From an uncultured Collinsella sp. (GTDB lineage Bacteria; Actinomycetota; Coriobacteriia; Coriobacteriales; Coriobacteriaceae): DNA of 5,904 nucleotides. Made by a program: the position numbers and the translations under genes. The stretch lies in contig CAUGNZ010000059.1 of assembly GCA_959601045.1 (NCBI GenBank), positions 1-5,904 of the forward strand, given 5' to 3'. Positions 4,006-5,904 of the stretch are shown here, in pieces. Each line of letters opens with the position of its first letter. Position 1 is the first letter of the stretch. Below the pieces are notes generated by a model. That model saw nothing but the letters and a program-made list of their open reading frames with translations. It searched no databases and had not been told where the DNA came from.

Positions 4006-5622
4006 ATGACCGCAAAAAAGAAGTTCAATTTCAAAGCGCCGTTGGAGGTGTTCGCGAAGTCAATCGTTCAGCCGATGATGTATCTCTCGGTTGCCGGCAT
4101 TCTGCTCATCGTGGGCATTATTCTGACCAACAAGACCATCTGCGCCGTGATCCCTGTGCTGGGCTCCGGTCCGTTCCAGCTTGTGGGCGCCGTTGTCTAT
4201 CAGTCGCTGATGTTTATCATCAACAACCTCTCGATTCTGTTCTGCGTGGGCATCGCCGGCGCCATGGCAAAGAAGAACAAGGGCCATGCTTCGCTGATCG
4301 CCCTGATGTCGTTCTTCCTGTTCCTGCAGGCTAACAACATCGTGCTCAACGCCACCGGCTCTCTTGCCGAAGCGAGCGGCATGCTCGGCCTTACCGGAAC
4401 CGGCCAGAGCACCGTTATGGGCATTCAGGTGCTCGATACCGGCGTGTTTGGCGGCATCATTCTTGGTTGCATCACCGGTGCCGTGTTCAACAAGTACTCG
4501 AACAAGCAGTTCCCCATTGCCCTTTCGATGTTCTCGGGCGTTCGTTTTCCGTTCCTGATCATGATCATCATTTCCTGGATCATGGGTGCTGGCTTCTGCA
4601 TCGTTTGGCCTCCGGTTCAGGGTGCCATCTCCTCCGTTGCCGGCATCATTAAGGAGTCGGGCAACATCGGTCTGTTTATCTACGGCATGCTCAACAAGCT
4701 GCTCGTTCCTACCGGTCTGCATCACCTCATCTACACCCCGTTCCAGTTCTCCGATGTGGGCGGCACCCTGACGCTGGGCGATCAGGTTATCGCCGGCGCC
4801 TATCCCATCCGTGTCGCCGAGATGGCAATGACGGGCCAGCCCTTCTCCGATAGCACCTACTTCAACAGCTACACCTTCAACAACCTGTGGCCCTACATCG
4901 GTATCGGTCTCGCCTTTATCTTCACCGCTTACAAGGGGAACAAGGATAAGACCAAGGCCGTTATCATCCCGCTGATCATCACCGCCGTGCTCTCCTGTGT
5001 CACCGAGCCCATGGACTTCCTCTTTGTCTTTGCCGCTCCCGTGCTCTTTGTCGTTCACTCGGTTCTTTCCGGTATCTTCCTGGTCCTGCTCAAGGTCCTC
5101 TCCGTGCCCGCTTCGACTGCAGGCGGCATCATCAACATCGTGGTCTCCAACCTGGTCCTCGGTGTCGATAAGACCAACTGGCCGGTTATGCTGGTGCTTG
5201 GAGTCGTCAACGCCGCTCTGTACTTCTTCCTCTTCACCTTCCTTATTAAGAAGCTCAACCTCCACACGCCTGGTCGCGAGGAAGAGTCCGAGCTCGCCGA
5301 GTCCGTTGCCGAGGGCGAGGCCGCCGCGTCTGTCGCGGTGAAGCAGGGCGCTGTTGCCGCGGCTCCCGCAGAGGGCGTCGATGCAGGCATCGCCGACCTG
5401 GTCGCAGGTCTTGGTGGCAAGGACAACATCGAGGAGCTCGAGAACTGCTTTACGCGTCTCCGCGTGAACGTTAAGAACCCGGACCTCATCAATGAGGACC
5501 TCATCAACCACGTGCCCAACAGCGGCATCAACCGCAACGGCAATAATATCCAGATCATCTTTGGCATGAAGGTCGCCGAGATGCGTGACAAGGTCGAAAA
5601 CGCAATTGAGAAGGAGCAGTAA
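4006..5622 (+). CDS. PTS permease EIICB, alpha-glucoside/maltose type
   Basis: This 538-residue membrane protein imports an alpha-glucoside and phosphorylates it on entry. The EIIC part (about 10-420) begins with a short cytoplasmic basic segment (KKKFNFKAPLEVFAKS) and continues with about ten hydrophobic segments. It includes the glucose-superfamily motifs GLHHLIYTPFQF and CVTEPMDFLFVFAAP; the TEP glutamate is Glu334. A charged, Ala-rich linker (about 421-461) leads to an EIIB domain (462-536) with ENCFTRLRV, where Cys481 carries the phosphate. There is no EIIA domain, and the separate EIIA encoded at 2521-3033 would supply it. Overall layout matches the AglA/MalB-type permeases that partner GH4 enzymes. 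The adjacent GH4 gene with a GlvA-like N-terminus supports maltose or a related disaccharide, but glucose-type sugars cannot be excluded. The long minus-strand open frame over this gene is a composition artefact. Confidence 0.93.
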   Translation: MTAKKKFNFKAPLEVFAKSIVQPMMYLSVAGILLIVGIILTNKTICAVIPVLGSGPFQLVGAVVYQSLMFIINNLSILFCVGIAGAMAKKNKGHASLIALMSFFLFLQANNIVLNATGSLAEASGMLGLTGTGQSTVMGIQVLDTGVFGGIILGCITGAVFNKYSNKQFPIALSMFSGVRFPFLIMIIISWIMGAGFCIVWPPVQGAISSVAGIIKESGNIGLFIYGMLNKLLVPTGLHHLIYTPFQFSDVGGTLTLGDQVIAGAYPIRVAEMAMTGQPFSDSTYFNSYTFNNLWPYIGIGLAFIFTAYKGNKDKTKAVIIPLIITAVLSCVTEPMDFLFVFAAPVLFVVHSVLSGIFLVLLKVLSVPASTAGGIINIVVSNLVLGVDKTNWPVMLVLGVVNAALYFFLFTFLIKKLNLHTPGREEESELAESVAEGEAAASVAVKQGAVAAAPAEGVDAGIADLVAGLGGKDNIEELENCFTRLRVNVKNPDLINEDLINHVPNSGINRNGNNIQIIFGMKVAEMRDKVENAIEKEQ

Positions 5623-5625
5623 ACA

Positions 5626-5904
5626 ATGATCATTACTCTGTGTGGTGGCGGATCCACCTTTACCCCCGGCATCGTCAAATCCATCGCCCTGCGCAAGGAC
5701 GAGCTCGACGTTGACGAGATTCGTCTGTACGACATCAACGAGGAGCGCCAGCGCAAGATCGGCGTGCTCGTGGACTGGATTTTGCACGAGGACCTCGGCC
5801 TGGACATCAAGCTCATGGTGACCACCGACAAGGAGACTGCCTTTACGGACGCGAGCTTCGTGTTTGCCCAGATGCGCGTGGGCGGCTATGCCATGCGCGA
5901 GCAG
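5626..5904 (+). CDS. GH4 6-phospho-alpha-glucosidase, N-terminal part (runs off the window)
   Basis: The ATG at 5626 lies three bases after the permease stop. AAGGAG (5611-5616), inside the end of the permease gene, serves as ribosome site, so the two are translationally linked. The 93 visible residues form the start of a GH4 Rossmann fold: GGGSTFTPGIV (7-17) is the NAD-binding loop, Asp36 in RLYD is the acidic residue that would bind the NAD ribose, and TTDKETAFTDASFVFAQMRVGGYAMREQ follows as in B. subtilis GlvA. GH4 enzymes use NAD and a divalent metal, cleaving by an oxidation-elimination mechanism; the metal-binding Cys and His lie beyond the window. The GlvA-like wording favours 6-phospho-alpha-glucosidase over the beta or galactosidase branches. 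In context it would cleave the phosphorylated disaccharide delivered by the permease to glucose 6-phosphate and a free sugar. Confidence 0.92.
   Translation, partial: MIITLCGGGSTFTPGIVKSIALRKDELDVDEIRLYDINEERQRKIGVLVDWILHEDLGLDIKLMVTTDKETAFTDASFVFAQMRVGGYAMREQ

Noticed and set aside
4060..5787. 575-codon open frame on the minus strand over the permease gene
   Set aside because: It is antisense to a well-supported EIICB gene, its translation is rich in Asp/His/Gly/Val without family motifs, and it spans into the GH4 gene. It arises from codon bias at GC-rich third positions.

Overview
The window looks like a stretch of chromosome from a high-GC, gut-type actinobacterium of the Coriobacteriia, most likely Collinsella or a relative. 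This is inferred from codon use, strong AGGAG-type ribosome sites, and the pairing of an EFR1-type flavodoxin/ferredoxin protein with a sugar PTS operon and a GH4 glycosidase. No 16S or other marker is present, so the genus is a judgement. All recognisable genes are on the + strand.

Left part (1-860): the C-terminal end of a large, very basic, RG/RGG-rich protein, probably the disordered tail of an RNA-handling enzyme such as a DEAD-box helicase. It is followed at once by a strong intrinsic terminator.

Middle (861-2520): a single gene (1416-2177) for an EFR1-type protein, with an FMN-binding-like N-terminus and two 4Fe-4S clusters. It sits between two unusually repeat-rich non-coding stretches. 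The left one (861-1415) holds a long-range inverted repeat (964-989 with 1175-1200, with 7-nt T-rich cores), a 7-bp flanking direct repeat, an AT-rich tandem direct repeat, and a copy of GGTGCATTGGGG. The right one (2178-2520) holds a nested REP/REPIN-like palindrome built on the same GGTGCATTGGGG motif, further GTCCCC-type repeats, and then the leader of the next operon.

Right part (2400-5904): an alpha-glucoside-type PTS operon. In order it has a stand-alone glucose-family EIIA, a LicT/BglG-family antiterminator, an EIICB permease without its own EIIA domain, and the start of a GH4 6-phospho-alpha-glucosidase. The EIIA would phosphorylate the EIIB domain, the permease would import and phosphorylate an alpha-glucoside (maltose-like disaccharide), and the GH4 enzyme would cleave the phosphorylated sugar. 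The leader at 2409-2495 can form two mutually exclusive hairpins. The upstream one resembles a ribonucleic antiterminator (RAT) and the downstream one is a 14-bp terminator-like stem, which fits control by the LicT-like protein encoded in the same operon.

The best leads for something undescribed are the 964-1200 inverted-repeat element and the antitermination leader with its non-canonical RAT.
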